NCBI RefSeq assembly: GCF_001665295.1
Contig: NZ_LZSE01000104.1
Location: forward strand, 1 to 64,000
DNA: 64,000 bases
Direction: 5' to 3'
DNA from: Mycobacterium sp. 1554424.7
Lineage (GTDB): Bacteria; Actinomycetota; Actinomycetes; Mycobacteriales; Mycobacteriaceae
In this document: positions 53,768 to 61,664 of the stretch, one piece after another
How the letters are laid out: each line of letters begins with the position of its first letter
Position numbering within the stretch: position 1 is the first letter of the stretch
Position numbers and translations under genes: made by a program
Notes under the pieces: generated by a model
Told to the model about the DNA's origin: nothing
Databases searched by the model: none
What the model saw: only the letters and a program-made list of their open reading frames with translations

Positions 53768-54913
53768 TTAGCCTCCGACTGGCGAGCGGGCGATGACGGT
53801 GGGGCGGAATCCGTATTTCAGAACGCCGTTGCCGTTGCCGTTGGCGTTGGCGCCTAGACCCGTTAACGGCATCCCGAGCATCCCGGGCGCCGCGCTGCCG
53901 GGGGGCGCGATGAAGGGTTTGCTGCCCAAGGCCGAAGCGAGCGGGCTTGCCGGCAGGGCGGGAGGCGCCCAGCTCGGGGGCACCGATAGTGATCCGATCG
54001 CGGCGGCCCGACCCAGGCCCGCCGACACAGCCCCGGCCCCTAGGCCTGCTGAGCCGAGCGCGCCCATGCCGGAACTTAGTCCGCCTATCGCCGCCATCGC
54101 AGGAGCACTCGCCGCGTGTGCCGCGCCGTTGATGACTCCATTGATGCTGCCGATCGTCCCCATGCATGTCGCAAGCACCTGCGCGCTCATGACAACAAAC
54201 GCAGAAACGTCGGCCAAGAACTCTATGAGGTCGTACAGGGGGCCGGGCGTCAACGAGAGCCGGCCCAGCGCCTGGGGCACCGCAGAGATTATCTGTGAGC
54301 CCCTCAACATGATCGTCGGCGCGTGGGTTCCGGGCAGACCGCCGCTCGCCCGAGCAACGGCAGCGGCCTGCCCGGCCAGCCCCGCGGGCGTGGTTGTATG
54401 TGGCGGCGATGTGAACGGCGTCAACCTCGTTGCGGCCGCCGAGGCAGCAGCGTATCCATACATGGCAGCCGCGTCTTGCGCCCACATCTCGGCGTAGCAG
54501 GCCTCGGTGTCCATGATCGCGGGGGTGTTCTGACCAAGGATGTTGGTCGCAACCAGCATCATCAACAAGGCGCGGTTGGCCGCGATTACCGGCGGCGGCA
54601 CCGTCATCGCGAACGCCGCTTCGTAGGCGGCGGCCGCCGCCTTGGCCTGGGCGCCTGCGTGCGCGGCCTGGCGAGCTGTTGCGCTCATCCATGCCACATA
54701 CGGCGTGGCCGCCGCCATCATCGATACCGACGCGGGACCAAGCCACGGACCGCTGGTTAGCCCCGAGATCACCGAGGCGTAGGAGGCTGCCGTCCAATGC
54801 AATTCGGCCGCCAAGTCGTCCCACGCTGCCGCAGCCGCCATCATCGGCCCCGAGCCGGGGCCAGCATATATACTGGCGGAGTTAATCTCCGGCGGTAACG
54901 CTGCGAAATCCAT
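53768..54913 (-). CDS. PPE family protein, SVP subgroup
   Basis: A 381-residue PPE protein. The N-terminal ~180 residues are the PPE domain: MDFAALPPEINSASIYAGPG, then ELHWTAASYASVISGLTSGP and WLGPAS with the WxG turn, and PPPVIAANRALLMMLVATNI. The PPE-SVP marker occurs as SLSVPPSWAPP at about residue 308. PPE-SVP proteins are typically exported through ESX-5 as heterodimers with a PE partner. The PE gene lies 17 bp upstream on the same strand. Confidence 0.94.
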   Translation of the reverse strand: MDFAALPPEINSASIYAGPGSGPMMAAAAAWDDLAAELHWTAASYASVISGLTSGPWLGPASVSMMAAATPYVAWMSATARQAAHAGAQAKAAAAAYEAAFAMTVPPPVIAANRALLMMLVATNILGQNTPAIMDTEACYAEMWAQDAAAMYGYAAASAAATRLTPFTSPPHTTTPAGLAGQAAAVARASGGLPGTHAPTIMLRGSQIISAVPQALGRLSLTPGPLYDLIEFLADVSAFVVMSAQVLATCMGTIGSINGVINGAAHAASAPAMAAIGGLSSGMGALGSAGLGAGAVSAGLGRAAAIGSLSVPPSWAPPALPASPLASALGSKPFIAPPGSAAPGMLGMPLTGLGANANGNGNGVLKYGFRPTVIARSPVGG

Positions 54914-54930
54914 TCCTGATCCTCGACCGC

Positions 54931-55233
54931 TCAGCCGCCGGTCGCGGAAGCGTTGGCGGCTTCGGTGGCCGAATAAGAACGGGCACTGGTCCCTAACGTG
55001 ATCACAAACTGTTCATTGATCGCTGCGGCTTGGGCGCTGAGTGCCTGATACATCTGCGCATGAACAGCAAACTGCGTAGCGGTCAGCGCAGATACCGAGT
55101 CACCTGCAGCCGGAATCACCCCGGTAGTCGGACCCGCCGCAGCGGCATTCTGCGCATCCATCGCAGAGCCGAGATGCTGCAAGTTGTCGGCCGCGACAGT
55201 CAGTACTTCTGGTGCCGTCGTGACGAAAGACAC
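54931..55233 (-). CDS. PE family protein
   Basis: A 100-residue PE protein, MSFVTTAPEVLTVAADNLQH to SYSATEAANASATGG, with GAAGGAGAAG upstream. It is the bare PE domain of two helices with no PGRS extension, and carries the C-terminal YxxxE-type export motif (SYSATEAAN, Y..E). Length and wording match short ESX-5 PE proteins. It forms an operon with the PPE gene and the two should make a helical-bundle heterodimer. Confidence 0.93.
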   Translation of the reverse strand: MSFVTTAPEVLTVAADNLQHLGSAMDAQNAAAAGPTTGVIPAAGDSVSALTATQFAVHAQMYQALSAQAAAINEQFVITLGTSARSYSATEAANASATGG

Positions 55234-56379
55234 GGACTTCTCCTTCGAGGAAATAAACCGATGGCGGCTCTCGGGTAGTGTGTGTTCCGGACCACACTGC
55301 TAGGGTGCCGCGCCGTTTTGGCGATCGCTATCGGCTGACCGGCTAGAACCCGGATGGGTTCGTCCCCCCCGATTGACGGATCTATATCGTCGAGGTCAAT
55401 GGGCTGGCCGCTGCGTATGGGTTTCGACACGGAAGACCTTTGCGCACTGGGAGAATCCAACGCATGTAGCTCTCGGTGCGCACGATCGCCCACAGTCACT
55501 TTGGCATGGCTGCCGACGTTCGCGGCACGGCGGCCTTGAAGTGATAGCCCCTTCACGAGCCAGCTCCGGTGCCTGCTGAAGATTGGCGCGGTCGCTGTTG
55601 GCCGGCGAGCGGGTGCCCGGACCCCAAGCGGGACAATGGATCAATTGAAGTGAATGTACTGGTCACTTGTCCGGCGACTTCCATCGACACCCATCCTCGA
55701 CATGCACCGCATCGGAACCGACGGCTGCGTACATGGGAGAGAGAGTCCTTCAGATCGCCGCGGACAGCGCTGAATTTGTCGGGCGGCGATATAGCAAGGG
55801 GTGCAGACCTTTTCGTCGGCACATCGTAGTAGCCATGGCCCGCAGTGCTGCGGGCAGAATACAACCACGCCTGTTCTTACTTTGACCGGGTCCCTGCGCA
55901 CAAATCTCTAACAGCGCAAAGGGTTTTACGCTGCTGGGCGCATGGCTCGGCGCAGTGGGTTCCTGCGGTGGGATCGCGCAGGGCGGCCACCATCGCAATC
56001 GGCCGCAGCGACCCAGCCAATGAACGGGGGCCGATCACCCTTGGCTTACAACGGCATTGAGGTTGACACCTGCTGGTGCGGTAGCTGGCCTCGTGGGGAA
56101 GGATGTTCGTACGTCGGGCGCGTAGATTGTGGAGTTTCGGGAGCACCGAATTGCGTTTGGCGCGGAGTTGCAAGTAGACCGCGGCCTTCGTTGTCTCCCA
56201 ACACAACCGGTAGAAGTATGCCGGGTGATTCGGGCGTAGAAGGCCACCTACGGCATTGATGTGTGAGCTGCTGGATGTGTCTTCCGAAAATCGGCTCACC
56301 GGCCGCGATCGCGGCGAGCAAGATCTACTACGATGCAGTTGCGCACCAAAGCCCGGCCGAAGGCCGCGGTTCACGTCCG
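55234..56379. other. Gene-free region, about 1.15 kb
   Basis: No credible gene between the PE gene and the transposase-like remnant. It probably contains the PE/PPE promoter on the minus strand. Confidence 0.45.
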
Positions 56380-56565
56380 GCCGGATTGCCATGGCCTACA
56401 AGCTGATCGACGCCGCACAAACTCGCTGGCGAGCGGTCAATGCCCACCCGGTCGCCATTTTGCACGCCGGAGCGCTCCTCGATGAAGCAAAACTCCTCAA
56501 AGGCCACGCCGTACCCGACAGAACTGACCACCGACGAGCCTGCGCAGCGGGATCGGAGGTCGCCT
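56380..56565 (+). pseudogene. Transposase C-terminal remnant (family uncertain)
   Basis: The frame reads RIAMAYKLIDAAQTRWRAVN, then HAGALLDEAKLLKG, and continues in another frame as PTELTTDEPAQRDR. This resembles the end of mutator/IS256-like actinobacterial transposases (...AQxRWRAVNAPHLVALVRAGA...), with a frameshift and substitutions. The catalytic domain is missing. The assignment rests on remembered wording. Confidence 0.45.
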
Positions 56566-56692
56566 GCTACAGCCGATCCAAAGGCTCTGATCGTGGCGCA
56601 GATTTTGGTGAGTCAGCCCGTCCGTGACGCTGGTAGCGTTTTGGCGTACAACGCCCGATTAGTCGATCTCGCGCTCATGCTACTGGGATCGC

Positions 56693-58210
56693 GTGCGAAA
56701 GGTAGATGTCTCAATGGTTGGCCTGGAGATGGTGCGGATCCTCAGTGGGTTAACTACCCTGACCGAACACTTCACCGGTATCCAGGAGGCCGGCGGTGGC
56801 ATCGAGGCGTCCGGCCCTGAATCATTCCAGACCAACGGTAAATACTTGGCGGCCAACCTGACCAGCACGACCTCATCCGGTTCGACGCTCATCACTTCAT
56901 TCGCGCTGAATCGGCTCGACGCGAAACTCCGCCCTTGGACACGTGGACAAGCAAGGTGGCTAAACCATCGCGGTGACACCGAAATATCTACGGTTAGGAA
57001 CCGTCAAGGTGGGATAGAGCGACGGGAGAAACGGCTTTTAAATCAAGATCCCATCCTGTGGACGATCGTCGTTGTCGAAGCCCTCGAATACACGCTCGGG
57101 TTCGGGCCAGCGTATGACGGAGAGGACCTGAAGGTCGGGTCAGAACAGTTCGGGACCGTATCCGCGCGATTGACGTCTGCGTTTCCGGGCGAGAGCTGGC
57201 AGGGGCCGGCGTCGCAAACCTACGCCGACCGCAACGCCGGCCAACAAGAACGCGCAGGCACGCTGGCCGACCTGGACTCTGAGCTGGCAGCGATCATCGC
57301 GAACCAAGCCGATATCAACACCGACGTTCGTTTGGGCTTCGGGACGTTGAAGGGTTTGCTTTTCGCGGCGTACATCGTTGAGCAACTGCTTTTCGCAATG
57401 ACGCCAACGGCCTCGACGGCGGGGCGGACGTGGGCACTGACCGCTTGCATCCTAGGGAATATTGCTGCCGCCGCAGGGATGGCCACTGTGCTCACCTTTT
57501 CGTACATCAACAAAAACAAGGCGGACGGTGTGGCTGGCCAATACCAGCAGCTGGCGGACGGCGGCACGGACACGTCCATTCGGCCGAAGGCGGCGGCAGC
57601 GCAGGCGTCGGCCGTGTCCAGCTTTGAGGCCACCTCGAGCAGCAGGTCGGGCGTGTCGGATCCGGCGGACGGGGCCGGGTCGGCCGGCGTGGCTAACCGT
57701 GGGCGGGAACAGCGCGGTGCCCTTGGCGCTGTGCCGGGTGCCGGTGCGACTTCCGGGGATGCCACGCCGGGCGACGCCAGCGGTTCGGCGGGCCTGCGCG
57801 CCGCCCTTAGCGGGGTGCAGGGTGCGGGGGAGGCCGCCGCCGTCGGTGCGGCGGTGGTTGCGCCGACGGTGAGAATGCCGACCCTGGCCGAGGTGAGCGC
57901 GTGGTCGGGGCGGGCCGCCACGCTCTCGGGGCATGCGTCTCAGCACTTGAATCTGGTCAACCAGACCATGGGTTCGGTCCAGCAGATCACTTCTATGAGC
58001 CAGCAGACCCAGCCCGCGTCGGCCCCCGCCGCCGAGGAAACCCCCACCGAGGAAGATCCGGCTGAGGCCGCCACCGAGAAGACCGCGGGCGAGGGGGATG
58101 GCGCCACCGCGGGCACCGGCAGCGAAACCGCCCAGCGTGCCCCTGTGGAGGCGGCGGCACTCGACATTCACCAGACACCTCAGCCCGACCCGGTCGGGCA
58201 CAACGGGTGA
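56693..58210 (+). CDS. EspA/EspE-like ESX-1 secretion-associated protein
   Basis: Up to 505 residues from a GTG. The family core starts near residue 118: ILWTIVVVEALEYTLGFGPA, then FPGESWQGPASQTYADRNAG with the WxG at W169, LDSELAAIIANQADI, and hydrophobic segments at about 222-236 and 247-270. A low-complexity Ala/Ser/Gly region, the APTVRMPTLAEVSAWSGRAA segment also seen in EspA/E, and the C-terminal QRAPVEAAALD signature follow. The ~110 residues before the core are not family-like and no better start codon exists, so the N-terminus may be altered. An EspC-like gene directly downstream is destroyed. Confidence 0.78.
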   Translation: MRKVDVSMVGLEMVRILSGLTTLTEHFTGIQEAGGGIEASGPESFQTNGKYLAANLTSTTSSGSTLITSFALNRLDAKLRPWTRGQARWLNHRGDTEISTVRNRQGGIERREKRLLNQDPILWTIVVVEALEYTLGFGPAYDGEDLKVGSEQFGTVSARLTSAFPGESWQGPASQTYADRNAGQQERAGTLADLDSELAAIIANQADINTDVRLGFGTLKGLLFAAYIVEQLLFAMTPTASTAGRTWALTACILGNIAAAAGMATVLTFSYINKNKADGVAGQYQQLADGGTDTSIRPKAAAAQASAVSSFEATSSSRSGVSDPADGAGSAGVANRGREQRGALGAVPGAGATSGDATPGDASGSAGLRAALSGVQGAGEAAAVGAAVVAPTVRMPTLAEVSAWSGRAATLSGHASQHLNLVNQTMGSVQQITSMSQQTQPASAPAAEETPTEEDPAEAATEKTAGEGDGATAGTGSETAQRAPVEAAALDIHQTPQPDPVGHNG

Positions 58211-58268
58211 ACCTGCTGCGCAGCAACGCGATAGCACCTCGGCAGCCGCACGGTAAGGAGAGTCACTC

Positions 58269-58385
58269 ATGGAATCTTTTAGATGTCACCCCGGCCTCGC
58301 TGGAGGAGCTGGCCCAGAGCCAGGACTAGGCCTCAGCGCAGGACGAGTTGGCGACTGAGGCGGTCTCGGACATAATAATCCCGCC
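58269..58385 (+). pseudogene. EspC/EspF-like gene, broken
   Basis: An ATG with an AAGGAG RBS lies 59 bp after the EspA/E-like stop. In its own frame it is meaningless, but one frame over the sequence reads NLLDVTPASLEELAQSQD, then a TAG, then ASAQDELATEAVSDI. VTPASLEELA matches the opening of EspC/EspF-like proteins. A one-base loss after the start codon and the stop kill it, and the 3' half is replaced by the next region. It was probably the secretion partner of the upstream gene. Confidence 0.65.
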
Positions 58386-58413
58386 GGGAGGCCGGTGTGC
58401 CGGAAGCGACGAA

Positions 58414-58986
58414 CTAGCCCCTGGCCCCGACCGGCGCCACGGTCGGGACAACGAACTCCTCGATCATCGCCCGCTCGTCGGCCTCGTCCCGGCCGGGGTA
58501 GGTCAGCAGCGACGTGAGCACCCGCACCACCCAGCGCGCCCGGCGCTGCACGACGGCGGCGTCTTCCGGACCGAGCGAGCCGACGAACGCCGCCGCCAGC
58601 GCCGTGATCACCTCCGACTGCGCCAGCTCGCCGCCGATCGGCGGGCGGGTGGCGGCGAACCACGCTGAGAGCGCCTCACTTTCGCGCACCATCCGCAGCG
58701 CGGCGATCATGCTCGCCACCAGCCGTTCGCGCGGGTCGTCCATGCCGCCGATCTCGTCGGCGATCGCGCGGCCGAGCCGGCGCGCCTCACGGTGCACGTA
58801 CGCGGTGCGCAGCGCCTCGCGGTTCTCGAAGTAGCGATACAGCGTCGCCCGGGAACAGCCCGCGGCCCTGGCGATTTCGTTCATCCCGATGGACGCCTGG
58901 TCGCGGCGCGTGTAGAGCTGCTCGGCCGCGTCGAGTATCCGGTCGGCGGCCGCCTCGCCGCGGTGCGCGGCCAGCCAGTCGGGCAT
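58414..58986 (-). CDS. TetR-family repressor
   Basis: A 190-residue TetR protein. The start at 58986 overlaps the P450 stop (TGATG); the open frame to 59046 is not needed. The helix-turn-helix is ADRILDAAEQLYTRRDQASI then IARAAGCSRATLYRYFENRE. The C-terminal ligand-binding helices follow (LRMVRESEALSAWFAATRPP). It is encoded behind the P450 and most likely represses this operon from the palindrome at 60202-60221. Confidence 0.93.
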   Translation of the reverse strand: MPDWLAAHRGEAAADRILDAAEQLYTRRDQASIGMNEIARAAGCSRATLYRYFENREALRTAYVHREARRLGRAIADEIGGMDDPRERLVASMIAALRMVRESEALSAWFAATRPPIGGELAQSEVITALAAAFVGSLGPEDAAVVQRRARWVVRVLTSLLTYPGRDEADERAMIEEFVVPTVAPVGARG

Positions 58987-60203
58987 CAGGCGGTCACCCG
59001 AATCGGCACCGACAACGGCCGGCGCACGTAGCTGCCGCCCGACCACACAATCCCCGACTCGTCGACCTCGAAATCGGGGCAGCGGGACAGCAATTCGGTC
59101 AGCGCGACCCGAGACTGCATCCGGGCCGCGGCCGCGCCCAGGCAGTGGTGCGCGCCGTGGCTGAAGGTCAGGATGTTGCGCGGGCAGCGGGTGACGTCGA
59201 GTTCGCCTGCGTCCGGCCCGTATTGGCGTTCGTCGCGGTTGGCCGACCCGTAGAGCAGCAGGACCTTGCGGCCCGCCGGGACGGTGGTGCCCTCGACGGT
59301 CACGTCGCGGGTGGTAGTGCGCGCCAGGCCCTGCACCGGCGAGGTCAACCGCAGCAGCTCCTCGACCGCGTCGGGGATCAGCCCCGGGTCGTCGGCCAGG
59401 CGCCGGCGCTGGTCCGGCCGCTCGTGCAGCAACGGCATTGAGCCGCCCAGCATCCCGGTGACCGTGTCATTGCCGCCGGTGACCATTGTGAACGTGAACG
59501 CCAGCACCGACAGCGTCCCGGCGAAGTCCCCGTCGGAGCCCACCCCGGCCGCCACCAGATGCGAGATCGTGTCGTCCTCGGGTTCGGCCCGGCGCCGCTC
59601 GATCAGGGAGGTGAAGTAGGCCATCATCGACCCGACCGCGTCCAGCGAGGTGCCGATTCCCCCCTCGGACGTATTCGCCGCGACGATCGCCTGTGTCCAG
59701 CCGTCGAACTGCGCGCGGTCCTCCTCGGGCACGCCGAGGTAGTGCGCGACGACCATCGACGGCAGCGGCTTGAACAGCTCGGTGACGATGTCGCCGCCGC
59801 CGTCGGCGCGCAGCTTTTCGATGCGCTCGACGACGAACTCGCGCACCTTGGGCTCGACCGCCTCGACCTGGCGCGGCGTGAAACCGCGCGACACCAGCTT
59901 GCGAAACTCCGTGTGCACTGGGGGATCCTGCATCACGAACGGCGGATTATCTTGCAGCCCAATCAGTTCGAGCTCGCCGTACTCAACGGTCAGGCCCTGC
60001 GCGGAGGAGAACGTCTCGTGATCGCGCGCGGCCGCCCAGACGTCGGCATGCCGGGACAGCACGTAGTAGTCGCGGTCGGGGCGGCCGTCGGGGACGACGT
60101 GGTGCACCGGGTCGTGGTCGCGCAGCGCGCGGTACATCGGCCAGGGGTTGGGCCACGTCTCGGCGGTGGCCAGCCGAAACCCGTGAGACATCACCGGCGA
60201 CAT
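58986..60203 (-). CDS. Cytochrome P450
   Basis: About 405 residues. I-helix oxygen-binding motif in VTGGNDTVTGM, ExxR in AVEELLRLTSP, and haem-binding FSHGAHHCLG with the Cys ligand are all present. The family wording (QDNPPFVMQDPPVHTEFRKL) is that of a soluble actinobacterial P450. The first ATG at 60203 lies inside the proposed operator, and a second Met at 60191 (MSHGFRLATAETWPNPWPMY) is a likely alternative start. It is co-transcribed with the TetR gene. No ferredoxin or reductase is adjacent, so electrons must come from elsewhere. Substrate unknown. Confidence 0.94.
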   Translation of the reverse strand: MSPVMSHGFRLATAETWPNPWPMYRALRDHDPVHHVVPDGRPDRDYYVLSRHADVWAAARDHETFSSAQGLTVEYGELELIGLQDNPPFVMQDPPVHTEFRKLVSRGFTPRQVEAVEPKVREFVVERIEKLRADGGGDIVTELFKPLPSMVVAHYLGVPEEDRAQFDGWTQAIVAANTSEGGIGTSLDAVGSMMAYFTSLIERRRAEPEDDTISHLVAAGVGSDGDFAGTLSVLAFTFTMVTGGNDTVTGMLGGSMPLLHERPDQRRRLADDPGLIPDAVEELLRLTSPVQGLARTTTRDVTVEGTTVPAGRKVLLLYGSANRDERQYGPDAGELDVTRCPRNILTFSHGAHHCLGAAAARMQSRVALTELLSRCPDFEVDESGIVWSGGSYVRRPLSVPIRVTA

Positions 60204-60221
60204 GTCTTATTCGTAAGGCAT
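60202..60221. promoter_or_regulatory. TetR-type operator palindrome
   Basis: ATGNCTTA and TAAGNCAT half-sites separated by four bases, 14 of 20 positions symmetric. It overlaps the first ATG of the P450 gene, consistent with autorepression by the TetR protein. Confidence 0.55.
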
Positions 60222-60250
60222 CGCGGTAGCGATGTCAACCACGCACCATT

Positions 60251-60313
60251 CGCCGAGACTGCGTCCAGCGCGCCAATTCCCGCCGCGGCGTAGCGCTGGG
60301 CGCAGTCTCGGCG
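60251..60313. repeat. 21-bp inverted repeat with 21-base spacer
   Basis: CGCCGAGACTGCGTCCAGCGC at 60251-60271 pairs with 60293-60313 with one mismatch (A/G, which still wobble-pairs in RNA). It lies in the divergent promoter region between the P450-tetR and the MarR/GbsR-methyltransferase operons. Confidence 0.85.
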
Positions 60314-60375
60314 CCATGGGCGCCCAAAGTATGTACACTACGTTCAGGTCGTACTTAACAAACCAGAGGAGCCAG

Positions 60376-60846
60376 GTGTCCCCGGAGGAAACCGAGTTCG
60401 TCGACCGCCTCGGGCTGTTCTTCGAGCTCCTCGGCGCCACCCGCACCATGGGCCGGGTCTACGGGTGGCTGCTGATCTGCCACCCGCCGCAGCAGTCGCT
60501 GACCGAGCTGGCCGACGCGCTGGCGGTGAGCAAGGCCTCGATCAGCACCGTCGCCCGGCAGCTGCAGGAGGGCGGCATGATCGAGCGGCTGCCGAGCCCC
60601 AACCGTCAACACCTCTACCGCGTCACCCCGGGCGGGTTCACCAGCGTGATGGACACGCAGCTGTCGCTGATGCGCCTCGGCGTCGAGCCCGCCGAGTTCG
60701 CCCTGTCGGTGCTGGGGGAGGACCGCGCCGAACAGCGCGAGCGCGTCGAGGACTTCCGCGACTTCTGCGAGTTCTGCACCCGGGACTACCGCGACCAGCT
60801 GATGCGGATGTGGACCGAATATCGGGAGGGAAAAAGACGGTCATGA
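60376..60846 (+). CDS. MarR/GbsR-type transcriptional regulator
   Basis: A 156-residue winged-helix protein from a GTG at 60376, with AGAGGA upstream; the frame open from 60232 covers the inverted repeat and is rejected. The HTH is QSLTELADALAVSKASISTV then ARQLQEGGMIERLPSPNRQH (recognition helix and wing), with a GbsR-like N-terminus LGLFFELLGATRTMGRVYGW. It is divergent to the P450-tetR operon and overlaps the methyltransferase start by four bases (ATGA). Confidence 0.9.
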   Translation: MSPEETEFVDRLGLFFELLGATRTMGRVYGWLLICHPPQQSLTELADALAVSKASISTVARQLQEGGMIERLPSPNRQHLYRVTPGGFTSVMDTQLSLMRLGVEPAEFALSVLGEDRAEQRERVEDFRDFCEFCTRDYRDQLMRMWTEYREGKRRS

Positions 60847-61664
60847 CGAGGACGGACAAGGTCGACTTCAGCGACGTGGCGTGGGGGTCGGTGGCATGGA
60901 CCAACCTGTGCACGCTGTACCTGCGGGCCTACGAAAGCCGTTCGCCGGCACCGATTCTCGATGACAAGGCGGCCGCCGAGGCGGTGGACCGCATCGAATA
61001 CGACTGGGCCCGCATGCGCCGCGCCATGCACCCCGGATCCAACCAGTACATGGTCACCATCCGCGCCAAACGGCTCGACGACTGGACCGCCGACTTCCTG
61101 CGCCGCCACCCGGACGCCGTCGTGCTACACCTCGGGTGCGGCATGGACACCCGGGCGTTCCGGTTGCACCCGCCGGACGCCGTGCAATGGTTCGACGTCG
61201 ACCAACCGGAGGTAATCTCCTTGCGGCGCAAGCTTTATGACGACCGCGACGGCTACCGGATGATCGGCTCGTCGGTGACCGACGGGGCGTGGCTAAACGA
61301 GATACCCGCCGATCGCCCGACGCTGGTGATCGCGGAGGGACTCCTCATGTACCTCCTCGAGCCCGAGGTGCGCGCGCTGCTGCGGCGCCTCACGGATCGG
61401 TTCGCCGGCGGCGAGATGCTCTTCGACACAACGTCGCCGCTGGGGCCGCGGCTGTCCAGGGTGCTGACCAAGGGCATCACCAAGTGGGGCATCGGCGACG
61501 CCCGCGAACTGGAGCGATGGAACCCGCGGCTGCGCTTGCGCGAGCAGGCTCCGGTGATCGCGCTCTACGAGCGTGTCCCTTCGGCGCCGGTGCGGCTGCT
61601 GTGGCGGCTGATCAACGCCACGCCGATGCGAAATTACGACGTGCTCAACCGCTTCGAGTTCTAG
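60843..61664 (+). CDS. SAM-dependent O-methyltransferase (leucine carboxyl methyltransferase-like)
   Basis: A 273-residue class I methyltransferase starting MTRTDKVDFSDVAWGSVAWT, coupled to the regulator by ATGA. SAM-binding motif AVVLHLGCGMDTRAFRLHPP, an acidic residue in WFDVDQPEVISLRR, and the VIAEGLLMYLLEPEVRALLR helix are typical of the LCM/TcmP family (Ppm/Tcmp-type O-methyltransferases). No partner enzyme is adjacent. The acceptor is unknown, but the divergent P450 suggests modification of a shared small molecule. Confidence 0.9.
   Translation: MTRTDKVDFSDVAWGSVAWTNLCTLYLRAYESRSPAPILDDKAAAEAVDRIEYDWARMRRAMHPGSNQYMVTIRAKRLDDWTADFLRRHPDAVVLHLGCGMDTRAFRLHPPDAVQWFDVDQPEVISLRRKLYDDRDGYRMIGSSVTDGAWLNEIPADRPTLVIAEGLLMYLLEPEVRALLRRLTDRFAGGEMLFDTTSPLGPRLSRVLTKGITKWGIGDARELERWNPRLRLREQAPVIALYERVPSAPVRLLWRLINATPMRNYDVLNRFEF

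Noticed and set aside
53643-54824. 393-codon minus-strand frame
   Set aside because: Same strand as the PPE gene but another frame; the PPE frame carries the motifs.
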